A stretch of 64,000 bases of DNA from positions 44,160 through 108,159 of the forward strand of contig NZ_JAHESE010000028.1 in NCBI RefSeq assembly GCF_018598175.1, given 5' to 3'. The stretch is from Dawidia cretensis (lineage in GTDB: Bacteria > Bacteroidota > Bacteroidia > Cytophagales > Cyclobacteriaceae). The notes beneath the pieces are model-generated. The model did not search any database. It worked only from the letters and a program-made list of their open reading frames with translations, and had not been told where the DNA came from. Below are positions 26,562 to 35,420 of the stretch, piece by piece; position 1 is the stretch's first letter; the number at the start of each line of letters is the position of its first letter. The position numbers and the translations under genes were made by a program.

Positions 26562-27176
26562 TCAACGAGCTACAGCTTCCCTAGAAACCGTCTGTAGGGC
26601 AAGAACATCCAACGCCGTATCAACTATTTGTTGACATACTTTCTTACTTATTCCCGACTTTGCAGAAATCGTCAGGCCGCTCACGGTATTCATCAGATAG
26701 TCGGCCAACCGGGGTAAATTCGCATCGGCAGACAGTTCCTTCTCGAGCTGCGCGCGCTTCAACAATTTAAGCAGCATTTTTTTGTTTTCCTGTATGCTTG
26801 CTGTCACGATAGACATCAGTTCAGCCTCGTCGGCCGGAAGTTCGGAAACGGAATTGACCAGCAAACATCCTGCCGGCATATCTACGCCGAAACAGCCTTC
26901 CAAACTTAGCTGCATATAGTCGCGTATCGCCTGCTTGCCACTGCTTGCGTTCGCTACGATCGCATGGAGCTGCTCCTGAACACGGGCCGCATAACGATGC
27001 AATGCCTTGATATAAAGCGTCCGCTTGTCGCCATACGTGTCGTATAGGCTCGATCGGCTTATGCCCATGTACTCCACTAATTGCGCCGGTGTAGTCGCCT
27101 GGTAGCCTTGTTTCCGGAACAATTTTATCGCCCTGTCCAGTATTTCGTCCGTGTCAAAATTCTTCGTCCGCGCCAT
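26562..27176 (-). CDS. TetR/AcrR-family repressor
   Basis: 204 residues. The N-terminal HTH (about residues 8-55) reads 'FDTDEILDRAIKLFRKQGYQ' then 'TTPAQLVEYMGISRSSLYDT' and 'YGDKRTLYIKALHRY', a standard TetR domain. The C-terminal ligand-binding part contains 'GCFGVDMPAGCLLVNSVSEL'. It is divergent from an MDR/SDR gene pair, and the space between carries three palindromes that fit TetR operators, so it very likely represses both itself and the pair. The ligand is unknown; electrophiles or quinones would fit the targets. Confidence 0.93.
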   Translation of the reverse strand: MARTKNFDTDEILDRAIKLFRKQGYQATTPAQLVEYMGISRSSLYDTYGDKRTLYIKALHRYAARVQEQLHAIVANASSGKQAIRDYMQLSLEGCFGVDMPAGCLLVNSVSELPADEAELMSIVTASIQENKKMLLKLLKRAQLEKELSADANLPRLADYLMNTVSGLTISAKSGISKKVCQQIVDTALDVLALQTVSREAVAR

Positions 27177-27232
27177 GGTGTTAGTCTCTTTCTTCGATAA
27201 ACGGCCAATGCAGCGCGAGGGTTCCCCGTAGT

Positions 27233-27311
27233 CGGAATAAAAATTCCAGAAATTATCACAATTATGGAACTCGAGTTCCAGTAACGGAGTTATAATGGAA
27301 CTTTAATTCCA
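27233..27311. promoter_or_regulatory. Three operator-like palindromes between tetR-type and MDR genes
   Basis: TGGAACTCGAGTTCCA (27265-27280) is a perfect 16-base palindrome, and TGGAACTTTAATTCCA (27296-27311) is a near copy. GGAATAAAAATTCC (27234-27247) is a weaker third site. Centres are 32 and 31 bases apart, three helical turns. They fill the divergent gap between the TetR gene and the oxidoreductase gene. Repressor binding is inferred. Confidence 0.8.
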
Positions 27312-27322
27312 AAAAGAACAAT

Positions 27323-28264
27323 ATGAAAGCCATAATTCTGAGAGACATTGGTGGGGTTGAGAACCTTCAGCTTGTCGAGCTTCCGCTGCCCCAGCCGGGT
27401 GTCGATGAAATATTGATTAACGTCAAAGCGATAGGCGTCAACCCTGCCGATACCTTCCTTCGGAAGGACCGCCAACACCATCATATTTTCGGCAACGATA
27501 CTCCTATTATTCTGGGTTGGGATGTGTCCGGTGTTGTGACCAAAACAGGCCCGGGCGTTGAGAAATTTAACGTTGGCGACGAAGTATTCGGGATGATCCG
27601 CCATCCTGGCCATGGTAAGGCCTACGCGGAATATGCGGTTGCGCCGGTTAGTCATATGGCATTAAAACCCGCGAATGTCTCGCACGAGAAAGCGGCAGCG
27701 GCCAGCCTCGCAGCCTTGACCGCGTTACAGCCTATACAAAAAGTTAAAATCAAACCGGGCCAACGTGTGCTGGTGACGGGAGCAGGGGGTGGCGTTGGTC
27801 ACTTTGCCGTTCAACTGGCCAATTATTTCGGGGCCTATGTCATAGGCGTTGCTTCGGGTAGTAAACGGCAGTTTGTACTTGACCAGGGAGCCCATGAATT
27901 TATCGATTATCAGATGGACCGGTTTGAGCAGGTTATAAGTCCCGTTGACCTTGTCATCGAAGCTGTTAAAAGCGATGAACATGTTCTTCAAAGTCTTGAA
28001 GCAGTCAAACCTGGCGGAAGCTTGATTAGCCTATGGTCTTCCATTACCGACCAGATATCAGGTAAGGCGAAAGTGCTCGGTGTAAACGCATTTTACAACA
28101 TGGTCGTATCAAGCGGCGACGACATGGCGTTTATTGCAAAACTGTTAAACGACGGGTCACTCCGGCCGCACATTTCGGCAATCTATCCGCTAGCGCACGT
28201 GGCGGCGGCACATCTTCAGCTCGAGAAGAATAACACACAAGGTAAACTGGTGCTGGTTCCTTGA
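27323..28264 (+). CDS. Zinc-independent NADP-dependent oxidoreductase (quinone reductase-like MDR)
   Basis: 313 residues, typical of the medium-chain reductase subgroup without zinc. The N-terminal GroES-like domain has 'VKAIGVNPADTFLRK' (about 37-51) and 'PIILGWDVSGVV'. The Rossmann fold carries 'VLVTGAGGGVGHFAVQLA' (about 151-168). The structural-zinc cysteines of true alcohol dehydrogenases are absent. It likely reduces quinones or enones with NADPH. It is divergent from the TetR gene, starts 12 bases after the last operator palindrome, and lies 55 bases before the SDR gene, probably in one transcript. Confidence 0.92.
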   Translation: MKAIILRDIGGVENLQLVELPLPQPGVDEILINVKAIGVNPADTFLRKDRQHHHIFGNDTPIILGWDVSGVVTKTGPGVEKFNVGDEVFGMIRHPGHGKAYAEYAVAPVSHMALKPANVSHEKAAAASLAALTALQPIQKVKIKPGQRVLVTGAGGGVGHFAVQLANYFGAYVIGVASGSKRQFVLDQGAHEFIDYQMDRFEQVISPVDLVIEAVKSDEHVLQSLEAVKPGGSLISLWSSITDQISGKAKVLGVNAFYNMVVSSGDDMAFIAKLLNDGSLRPHISAIYPLAHVAAAHLQLEKNNTQGKLVLVP

Positions 28265-28319
28265 CATCGATCGGCAGCGCACGCATAAATGTATTCAATT
28301 CAAAACGATCAAATGTATT

Positions 28320-29066
28320 ATGAAAACTCTTATTGAAAAGGTAGCCTTCGTAACAGGCGGTACCCGTGGCATGGGCGAAGCAATCGTCAAAAGGCTTGCG
28401 AGCGAAGGCGCGAGTGTAGCGTTTACCTACATCAATTCCCAGGAGAAAGCTGCGGGGTTAGTAGCTGAAATCGAAGCAAACGGAGGCAGAGCCCTGGCCA
28501 TTCGTGCCGACGCAGCAACGCCGGGAGCTATTACGGACGCTGTTGCTAAAACCGTTGCCAGGTTCAGCAGAATCGATATTCTGGTTAACAACGCAGCCAT
28601 ATCGGTCGCAGGCCCGGTTGAGCAGGCCGCCGATCGGGTTGCAGAATATGACCGACAGATTGATGTTAACATAAAGGCAGTTGCGGAAGCGGTGCGTAGT
28701 ACAGTAAAGTTTATGCCAGACGGCGGAAGGATTATTAACATAGGGTCCGTGGGCGGTAGAAGGATCGGTGGCCCTTACCTTTCTGATTACGCGGCCACAA
28801 AGGCGGCAGTGGGTGCATATTCGCGTGGATTAGCATGGGATCTGGCACCCAGAAATATTACCGTAAATACAGTGGAGCCAGGCGCTATTGATACGGATAT
28901 GTTACCATCCGATCCGGCAATCCGCGAACTATATATCAACGCCATCCCGTTGAAGCGCCTCGGAAAGCCCGAGGAAATCGCCGCGGTGGTTAACTTCCTG
29001 GCCAGCGCTGAAGCTGGTTATATTACCGGGAGCGCGTTCTCGATTGATGGAGGCATCAACGCGTAA
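28320..29066 (+). CDS. SDR-family oxidoreductase (3-oxoacyl-ACP-reductase-like)
   Basis: 248 residues. 'VTGGTRGMGEA' (residues 11-21) is the cofactor loop, and 'NNAA' with 'ILVNNAAISVAG' is near 87-98. The active-site Ser/Tyr/Lys lie in 'GSVGGRRIGGPYLSDYAATK' (about 142-161). The C-terminus has 'LKRLGKPEEIAAVVNFLAS' and 'GYITGSAFSIDGG'. The cofactor loop is followed by residues compatible with NADPH. It is the second gene of the TetR-controlled unit and may act on the same compounds as the MDR enzyme; the substrate is unknown. Confidence 0.93.
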   Translation: MKTLIEKVAFVTGGTRGMGEAIVKRLASEGASVAFTYINSQEKAAGLVAEIEANGGRALAIRADAATPGAITDAVAKTVARFSRIDILVNNAAISVAGPVEQAADRVAEYDRQIDVNIKAVAEAVRSTVKFMPDGGRIINIGSVGGRRIGGPYLSDYAATKAAVGAYSRGLAWDLAPRNITVNTVEPGAIDTDMLPSDPAIRELYINAIPLKRLGKPEEIAAVVNFLASAEAGYITGSAFSIDGGINA

Positions 29067-29089
29067 TGCACCCGCCGGCCCGGCCTCTG

Positions 29090-30412
29090 TCACCACGGCT
29101 TCGCCACATGCTCCACGCGGTATACCCGCGACGCCGTTTTTAGCTGCCAGTGTACGTCGCCCGCCTGCGTCAACTGCACCAACCGGCCGTTCACGGCGCT
29201 CGCTGCCAGGATATTTTTATCCGGCAACAGCAGGGCGCTGCCCATGATGTTGGAATACAGCGCGGAAGGGAGTGGTGTGTCCAGCGTTAGGGTAGCTTCT
29301 GTTTGTAGTTCGTTTAGCTTGAAGGCAACGGCGCGCGATGTCGGGCGGCTGGCGTCGCCGTTGTCGAACAGCATGATGTCGCCGTCAGCGTTGCGGTGGG
29401 CGTAGTGCTGGTATAGAAATTCGCCGCCTTCCGGCAAGGCGATCGTGCCGTTTTTGCCGAGCGTCCAGAGCACGGCGCCCGTGGTGTTGTGGATCTTCCA
29501 TACCTGGCAAAGCGAGCGGAAGGAAACGATGTAGTGGCCGTCGGTGTCGATGAACAGCGAGTTGCCCCAGGGCTGCCGATAGTTTTCGGGGTTGATGTGC
29601 GGCATGGCGTCGAAGGTGGACCAGCGCCATTTTTTGTTGCCGCGATAGTCGAGTACCAGGAGGCCATCGCCCGGGTAACCGTCCTTCATTTCGTTGGTGA
29701 TCATCACGACGTCGCCGTTGGCGGCCACCTGTACATCGTGGTGGGCAATGCGGTCAAAGCCGTTGCGGCCGCTTACCTGGTAGAATACGGTGTCGTTGGC
29801 AAAGGTGGTCTGTAAAATAATGTTGCCGTCACCCATAGCGTTATCGGTGTTGTCTTCCAGGGTAATGATGGTGTTGTTTTGCGCGATGCGTGCTGCCTTG
29901 ATCACGTTGGGGGTGGTACGGTACCAGACGATACTGCCGCTGCCGTCGACCAGGTACAGGCAGCCTGGCTTCGTCATGCTGGCGAAGAGGTAGTAACCGC
30001 TGGCTGCCGGCGACACGGTGCTTTCTGATTCCTGGTAGAAGTCGGTTACGTGTGGGGGAATCGATGGGGTGGTGAAGTTGCCGTCTTTCGCAGCGGACTC
30101 GTCGCCGCCCGGTATAATACGGAATTCATATGCGGTGTTTGCCTGCAGGCCGAGCAGCGGAATGGAATGGCCGCGCCTGACGGTGGACTGGGCTGTATGT
30201 GTATTACCCTTGTCTCCGGCCGGCCAGTAATATACCACAACGTCGCCCGGCATTGTCAGGGTTACGTTGACGCGCGCCTGCAAGGCAGACGTTTCGTCGG
30301 TGGTGACCGAGCTGATGGTGGCGGACATACCCGCCCCGTTGTCGTCATCCTGGCAGGCTGTCAACAGCAACACGGAAAGTAGTAGCGGCAAGATTCGGTA
30401 TAGGGTATGCAT
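29090..30412 (-). CDS. Arylsulfate sulfotransferase (ASST)-like lipoprotein
   Basis: 440 residues with a lipoprotein signal 'LPLLLSVLLLTACQ' (Cys near residue 20). An N-terminal Ig/FN3-like domain (about 30-120) is followed by a beta-propeller of ASST type. Blades are seen as 'GCLYLVDGSGSIVWYRTTPN', 'HHDVQVAANGDVVMITNE', 'GDGLLVLDYRGNKKWRW' and 'HYAHRNADGDIMLFDNGD'. ASST enzymes transfer sulfo groups between phenolic donors and acceptors outside the cytoplasm, using a catalytic His; the His pair in 'HHDV' is a candidate. It is the last gene of the SusC-SusD unit, 58 bases after SusD, which points to handling of a sulfated or phenolic ligand taken up by that complex. Confidence 0.85.
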   Translation of the reverse strand: MHTLYRILPLLLSVLLLTACQDDDNGAGMSATISSVTTDETSALQARVNVTLTMPGDVVVYYWPAGDKGNTHTAQSTVRRGHSIPLLGLQANTAYEFRIIPGGDESAAKDGNFTTPSIPPHVTDFYQESESTVSPAASGYYLFASMTKPGCLYLVDGSGSIVWYRTTPNVIKAARIAQNNTIITLEDNTDNAMGDGNIILQTTFANDTVFYQVSGRNGFDRIAHHDVQVAANGDVVMITNEMKDGYPGDGLLVLDYRGNKKWRWSTFDAMPHINPENYRQPWGNSLFIDTDGHYIVSFRSLCQVWKIHNTTGAVLWTLGKNGTIALPEGGEFLYQHYAHRNADGDIMLFDNGDASRPTSRAVAFKLNELQTEATLTLDTPLPSALYSNIMGSALLLPDKNILAASAVNGRLVQLTQAGDVHWQLKTASRVYRVEHVAKPW

Positions 30413-30470
30413 TGGTATAGTAAAGAAAAAAGGAAGCCCTGCTCACAGCAGAGCGATGGGCTTCCCGATT

Positions 30471-32078
30471 TTATTTTTCAACATCCCACCATACACGTTT
30501 CAGCCAGTCGTCGGTGCCGCCGATGCGGCCGACGGCGTCCTGGTAGTGATCGGGGTTCTGCACGGATTCTGATTCGGGATAGAAGAAGCGACGGGGCATG
30601 ACGCCGTTGGTGCCGCTGGTATACCACTCTACCGATGTGAAGGGAACCAGTTCCGGGTAGCCGGTGCGGCGGTAGTTGGCGTATGCCTCGGGACCGTTAA
30701 GGAAGAAGTTTACCCACATTTGTTCATGGATGACGCGCATCTGGCCATCTTCGCCGGTCGGGAAGGGCAGGAATTGTGCTTTCAGTACGTCAATGCTATC
30801 CTGCGATATAGCCGGAGCATCAGGATACGTGGAGGTCAGCTCACACGCTGCCTGGATGCCTTTCTCGAAGTGCTCCTGTACACCCGTCTGGCCGCCCCAT
30901 CCGCGCACAGCGGCCTCTGCCAGCAGAAACTCTACTTCGGCATAGGTAAAGTGGAAGTACGGTGCGTCAAGCGCCGCCACGTATTTGCTGGGCTGCATGC
31001 GGCGATGGGCTACGTCCAGGTCTACCGTGTCGCCGTCGTTCTGTATAATCTCCTGGATCGGCATCCACAGGTTCCACGACATGGCGCCATAGGCCAATCC
31101 TTCCTGCAGGTATTCCGTCAGGTCCAGGTTATCGCTGTTGTCGATCTCTTCCTCGTCGTCGGGCTTGGCCATGTACGTGCCACCGTAGATATACAGACGC
31201 GGGTCACGCGTTGCCTTCATATAATCGACCAGGGTGTTGGTCAGGCGAAAGCCCGCCGACGTTGCTTCCGACTGGAATACCTGCGAGCGGCCGTTGCCAC
31301 GGTTTTCGCCGTCCAGGTAGGGAATGGCTTCGTGCCGCATCTGGCAGGTGTGGCTGTTGCTGGTCATCACCCCACCGGCAATGGCGGCCTCTACCTGGGT
31401 GCGTGCCACGTCGGGCGCCACCTTGGTCAGGCGGAAGCCGAGGCGCATACGCAGCGAGTTGCCGAAGCGTTTCCAGTGGTCGATGTTGCCGCCCAGAAAC
31501 TGGTCGCCTTCGATGGCTCCCTTCGTAGCGTCCAGTTCGGTCACGGCCTCCTCGAGCTCTTTAAAAAAATCGGTATAGATTTTTTCCTGCGTGTCGTAGG
31601 CAGGGAGGTATATTTTTTCGGTATACCCTTTAATCGCTTCCGAATACGGAATGTCTCCGTACAAGTCTGTGATCCGGGCATAAATATAAACACGCATAAT
31701 CCGGGCGGCCGCGTGCATGTTCACCAGCGATGTGTCGGCAGCCGTGCGGTCTACCAGGTCCTGAATGTTTTTCAGGTCGCGGGGGTACGAGGTTTCCCAC
31801 AACGTATACCACTGTGTTTTGTCTACCACGCGGTATTGGCCGCCGTGCTGCGTCCACCACGATCCGGCCAGGTGCTGGACCAGCGGAGAGGTAATCGCCA
31901 GGTCATAACGCCATACGTCTTCCCGCATGCCCGAAAGATCCGTCTGTACTTTCGCGAGTTGAATGCCCGGGAAAATCTCCGGAAATCCGGCCGGATTGGT
32001 GTTGAGTTTCTCGAAATCGTCCGTACAACCCTGCAGGGCGACGACGGCAATGAACAGTATATAGAATAATTTCTTCAT
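30471..32078 (-). CDS. SusD/RagB-family outer-membrane lipoprotein
   Basis: 535 residues. Lipoprotein signal 'ILFIAVVALQGCTDDFEKLN' with Cys at about residue 18, followed by 'TNPAGFPE', the usual SusD start. Helical TPR-like segments follow ('AAARIMRVYIYARITDLYGD', 'IPYSEAIKGY', 'ERFGNSLRMRLGFRLTKV'-type 'KRFGNSLRMRLGFRL'), and the end contains 'YHFTYAEVEFLLAEAAVRGW' as 'FHFTYAEVEFLLAEAA'. It belongs to the SusD-like_2 group, which forms the ligand-binding lid on a SusC channel at the cell surface. It starts 12 bases after the SusC stop, so the two are cotranscribed and form one transporter. Confidence 0.95.
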   Translation of the reverse strand: MKKLFYILFIAVVALQGCTDDFEKLNTNPAGFPEIFPGIQLAKVQTDLSGMREDVWRYDLAITSPLVQHLAGSWWTQHGGQYRVVDKTQWYTLWETSYPRDLKNIQDLVDRTAADTSLVNMHAAARIMRVYIYARITDLYGDIPYSEAIKGYTEKIYLPAYDTQEKIYTDFFKELEEAVTELDATKGAIEGDQFLGGNIDHWKRFGNSLRMRLGFRLTKVAPDVARTQVEAAIAGGVMTSNSHTCQMRHEAIPYLDGENRGNGRSQVFQSEATSAGFRLTNTLVDYMKATRDPRLYIYGGTYMAKPDDEEEIDNSDNLDLTEYLQEGLAYGAMSWNLWMPIQEIIQNDGDTVDLDVAHRRMQPSKYVAALDAPYFHFTYAEVEFLLAEAAVRGWGGQTGVQEHFEKGIQAACELTSTYPDAPAISQDSIDVLKAQFLPFPTGEDGQMRVIHEQMWVNFFLNGPEAYANYRRTGYPELVPFTSVEWYTSGTNGVMPRRFFYPESESVQNPDHYQDAVGRIGGTDDWLKRVWWDVEK

Positions 32079-32090
32079 GTCGGTGGTGCG

Positions 32091-35000
32091 TTAGAATTTT
32101 ACAACCAGGTTAAAACCATAGCGACGGCGTGTGGGCAGCGAGCCGTACTCCAGGCCCTGACCGTTGCTGATGTTATAGGTGGATTCGGGGTCGATGTTGG
32201 GCGTGTTTTTGTGGATGATCCACAGGTTCCGGCCAATGGCGCTAAGCGATACCGAACGGAACGGCGTACCCTTCAGCAGGGACGAAGGTAAATTATAGGT
32301 AAACGTCAGGTCCCGTAGCTTGACGTAGCTGGCATCGTAAATGAACGGCTCGGGAATGTTGTTGCCGATGCCTTGCCAGTAGGCGGCGGGACTGATGGGA
32401 ATCGTGTTGGGGGCGCCTTCCTGGTTAACACCTTCGCCGATGTAGCCGCGGTTGTTGCGCGGTACATAGTACGCGTTGTCGGGGTTGTCCACCTCCGCTA
32501 CTTCACCATTGGCTTCTGCCTCCAGTTGCGCGCCGCGACGTTCCTGCTGGTATTCGTTCCACGACTCGCGACCCGCCTCGGTGTTGGCGTGTGAGCCGTT
32601 CATGTGCATCGTCATGTTGGTCATCGAGAAGATGTCGCCACCCACGCGGATATCGAACGCCGCCTTTAACTGGAAGCCCTTGTAGGACACGGTGTTGATG
32701 ATACCGCCGGTCCAGTCCGGCAGGATATTGCCTAACGCAATGGGGGTAGTGGTAGGCATCGGCTCGCCGTTGCTGCTGTTGAACACGCGGTTGCCATTTT
32801 CATCACGCAAAAAGCCTGCGCCCAGGATCGTACCGAACGGTTTTCCTTTTTCTGCGACAACCGTGGCACCTGCCCAGCGTGCTTCCGCTACAGTAAACGT
32901 GGCCAGCAGCGGGTGCAGGTCGATGACTTCATTGACGTTGCGGGCAAAGTTGAAGCTCAGGTCCCAACGGAAACCATTGCTGAAGTTCACCGGCGTGGTG
33001 CTGATGAGTAATTCGACGCCGCGGTTTCGCAGTTTACCGGCATTGAGCGCGGCAAAGCTATACCCTGTCGTTTGCGGAATCGTAAGGTCGAGCAGCACGT
33101 CGTCCGTTACTTCGTTGTAGTACGTGAAGTCGAGACCTACTTTATCGCCAAAGAGCCGGACATCGGCGCCGATCTCGAACGAAGTTTTGATTTCGGCCGT
33201 CAGGTCGGGGTTGGGAATGATGTCACCCTGAATGTTACCCATGGGCTGACCGTTGATGGACCGGCCCGTCAGGTCGTATGCAAAGCCGGTTTTATAGGGA
33301 TCGGGCTCGCGACCTACTTGTCCCCAGGCTGTCCGGATTTTCACGAACGACAACACGTTGGACTGCAGGTCGAAGGCGTCGGTCAGCACATAACTGACGT
33401 CGGCAGCAGGGTAGAAGAATGACCAGTTGTCGCGCGGCAATGTAGAGGCCCAATCGTTGCGGCCCTGCAAGTTCAGGAAGAGATATTCCTTGTAGCTCAG
33501 GTTCACCGAACCGAACACCGAATTAATTTCCTTGCGCGCATCAAACGGTACAATTCTTGTCTCCGAGAAATTGATGAGGTTGGCGGTGCCGGGTTGAATG
33601 ATCTGCGTAGCCTGGATGTTTTCGCCATAACCGCGCTGCTTCATCAGGTTGCCGCCCGCCATGGCTCCGAGTTTGAAATGGGGACTCAGATCCTTCTTGA
33701 AGTTCAGCATACCCTGGAAGTTGGTTTCCTGCGTTGTCTGGTCCAGCGTATTCATGGCCCCGCCGGCGATTGCCGGTGTATTCTGGTCGTAGAAATTGGT
33801 ATGCTTGAACGTAAAGAAGTCGGTGCCGCCCTGCAGGCTGATGCTGAACATGTCGTTGAGTTCGTAGTGCAGGTTGATGAGCCCGCCCACGCGTTGTTTC
33901 CGACTTTCGTTAAACGTTTTGTTGATCGTCCAGTACGGGTTGGCACGGTATATATTGCCGGTGTAGTTAATGTACTTGCCATCTTCCGTCTGGTATTTCT
34001 GCAGCCAGGCCTGGTCGAAGTTAGAAGCCAGGCCCAGCAGGCCGTTACCGATGTTGTTGACATCGTCGGTCAGCGCCGGACGGTTTTTTACGCGCTCGTC
34101 GGCGAAGCTGATCTTGGCATCGGCCGTGAGCTTTTTGGTAATCTTAGACGTAGTACGCAGGGCGAAGATGTCTTTGTCGAAACCGCTGGTCGGTATAATG
34201 TCGTCGTTGGTAATGCTGGAGTACGACAACCGCATGTTCGTGTTTTCGGTACCGCCGGTAACGGCAATGGTGTTCATCCACGTCTTACCGGTCCGGAAGA
34301 AATCCTGAATGTTGTTGTCGATATACCGGTAGGGACGCACGGTGCCGTCCATTTGCGTGATTTCCGTTTCTTCGGCGAACGAAGGTCCCCAGTTAGACGT
34401 AATATTTTGCGATTGCAACGGGTCGGTCGGAAATACACCGTCGTTGCCCTGGCCGTAACGTTTTTGGCGTTCGTCCAGGCGGGTGGAAATCTGGTCGAGG
34501 GTAAACGAGCTGTTGAATTCCACGCCGAGTCCTTTCCCACGATTGCCGGTTTTAGTGGTGATGAGAATCACGCCGTTGAGGGCGCGGCTGCCGTAGAGTG
34601 CAGAGGCCGCAGAACCTTTCAAAACGCTGATGGATTCGATGTCGTTGGGATTGACGTCCGAAAGACCATCACCCAGGTCGAAGCCGCCCCACTGACTGGC
34701 ACTGCCGATGTTGGAGTTTACCGCCGGCACGCCGTCGATGACGTACAGCGGCTGACTGTTGTCTTTCAATCCGCGTATACCGCGTATCACCACACGGGTA
34801 GAGCCCGTCGGACCGGCGGTGGTCTGCGCGATATTCACACCCGCTACTTTACCGGCAATCGATGCTAAGGCGTTCGTCTCGCCGTTGCCGGCAATGTTTT
34901 CATTGCCGATGTCGGCCACAGCATAGCCCAGCGTCTTCTTCTCGCGCTTGATGCCGAGCGCCGTGACCGTCACCTCCGATAATAGCTCCAGGTTAGGCTG

Positions 35001-35279
35001 CATCGACAGGTCCATGCGCGTTTGTGTACCGACTGCTACTTCCTGCGTGGTGTAGCCAATAAAAGAGAAAATCAGGGTGGCATTTGCCGGTACATCGATG
35101 GCGTACCGGCCTTCTGCGTCGCTAAAGGTACCAAGGGTGGTACCCTTTAATAGAATGGATACGCCGGGCAAGGGCGTGTTGCCTTCGGTTTCGCGGATGA
35201 CGCCGGAGACAGTCTGGGACTGGCCCCGGACGTGCAGGACCGCCACCATGCTGAACACGAATAGTAGAACATACTTCAT
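32091..35279 (-). CDS. SusC/RagA-family TonB-dependent outer-membrane transporter
   Basis: 1062 residues from the ATG at 35277-35279, which gives the signal 'MKYVLLFVFSMVAVLHVRGQ'; the frame opens earlier at 35336 with no signal character. Residues about 22-105 are the CarboxypepD_reg extension ('TVSGVIRETEGNTPLPGVSI'), followed by the plug with 'GKVAGVNI', 'IRGIRGLKDNSQPLYVIDGV' and 'SISVLKGSAASALYGSRALN'. A 22-strand-type barrel fills the rest and ends with a C-terminal Phe ('FNLVVKF'). It imports large ligands together with SusD, driven by TonB. Direct GTTACAT repeats upstream may bind the hybrid regulator encoded next door. Confidence 0.96.
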   Translation of the reverse strand: MKYVLLFVFSMVAVLHVRGQSQTVSGVIRETEGNTPLPGVSILLKGTTLGTFSDAEGRYAIDVPANATLIFSFIGYTTQEVAVGTQTRMDLSMQPNLELLSEVTVTALGIKREKKTLGYAVADIGNENIAGNGETNALASIAGKVAGVNIAQTTAGPTGSTRVVIRGIRGLKDNSQPLYVIDGVPAVNSNIGSASQWGGFDLGDGLSDVNPNDIESISVLKGSAASALYGSRALNGVILITTKTGNRGKGLGVEFNSSFTLDQISTRLDERQKRYGQGNDGVFPTDPLQSQNITSNWGPSFAEETEITQMDGTVRPYRYIDNNIQDFFRTGKTWMNTIAVTGGTENTNMRLSYSSITNDDIIPTSGFDKDIFALRTTSKITKKLTADAKISFADERVKNRPALTDDVNNIGNGLLGLASNFDQAWLQKYQTEDGKYINYTGNIYRANPYWTINKTFNESRKQRVGGLINLHYELNDMFSISLQGGTDFFTFKHTNFYDQNTPAIAGGAMNTLDQTTQETNFQGMLNFKKDLSPHFKLGAMAGGNLMKQRGYGENIQATQIIQPGTANLINFSETRIVPFDARKEINSVFGSVNLSYKEYLFLNLQGRNDWASTLPRDNWSFFYPAADVSYVLTDAFDLQSNVLSFVKIRTAWGQVGREPDPYKTGFAYDLTGRSINGQPMGNIQGDIIPNPDLTAEIKTSFEIGADVRLFGDKVGLDFTYYNEVTDDVLLDLTIPQTTGYSFAALNAGKLRNRGVELLISTTPVNFSNGFRWDLSFNFARNVNEVIDLHPLLATFTVAEARWAGATVVAEKGKPFGTILGAGFLRDENGNRVFNSSNGEPMPTTTPIALGNILPDWTGGIINTVSYKGFQLKAAFDIRVGGDIFSMTNMTMHMNGSHANTEAGRESWNEYQQERRGAQLEAEANGEVAEVDNPDNAYYVPRNNRGYIGEGVNQEGAPNTIPISPAAYWQGIGNNIPEPFIYDASYVKLRDLTFTYNLPSSLLKGTPFRSVSLSAIGRNLWIIHKNTPNIDPESTYNISNGQGLEYGSLPTRRRYGFNLVVKF

Positions 35280-35354
35280 AGGATATAGGTTAAGGTGGAT
35301 ACTTCGTGCGGGAGTATCCAAAGCTAGGGCACACACGGCCCGGAGGGGGTATCC

Positions 35355-35412
35355 TATTGTTACATCTTAGGGGATCAGTCGTTACATGTGCACGGAAACA
35401 CCGTGTAACATC
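35355..35412. promoter_or_regulatory. GTTACAT repeats upstream of susC-like gene
   Basis: GTTACAT occurs at 35359-35365 and 35381-35387, exactly 22 bases (two helical turns) apart, with an inverted relative (TGTAACAT) near 35404-35411. AraC-type output domains of hybrid regulators typically bind such direct repeats. The site lies between the regulator's stop and the SusC start, in the expected promoter region. Function is inferred. Confidence 0.45.
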
Positions 35413-35420
35413 GAAGATTT

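Noticed and set aside
30720-32069. 449-codon plus-strand frame opposite the SusD gene
   Set aside because: SusD on the minus strand is unmistakable; the antisense frame is a shadow.
33594-34868. 424-codon plus-strand frame opposite the SusC gene
   Set aside because: Shadow of the SusC reading frame with no motif of its own.
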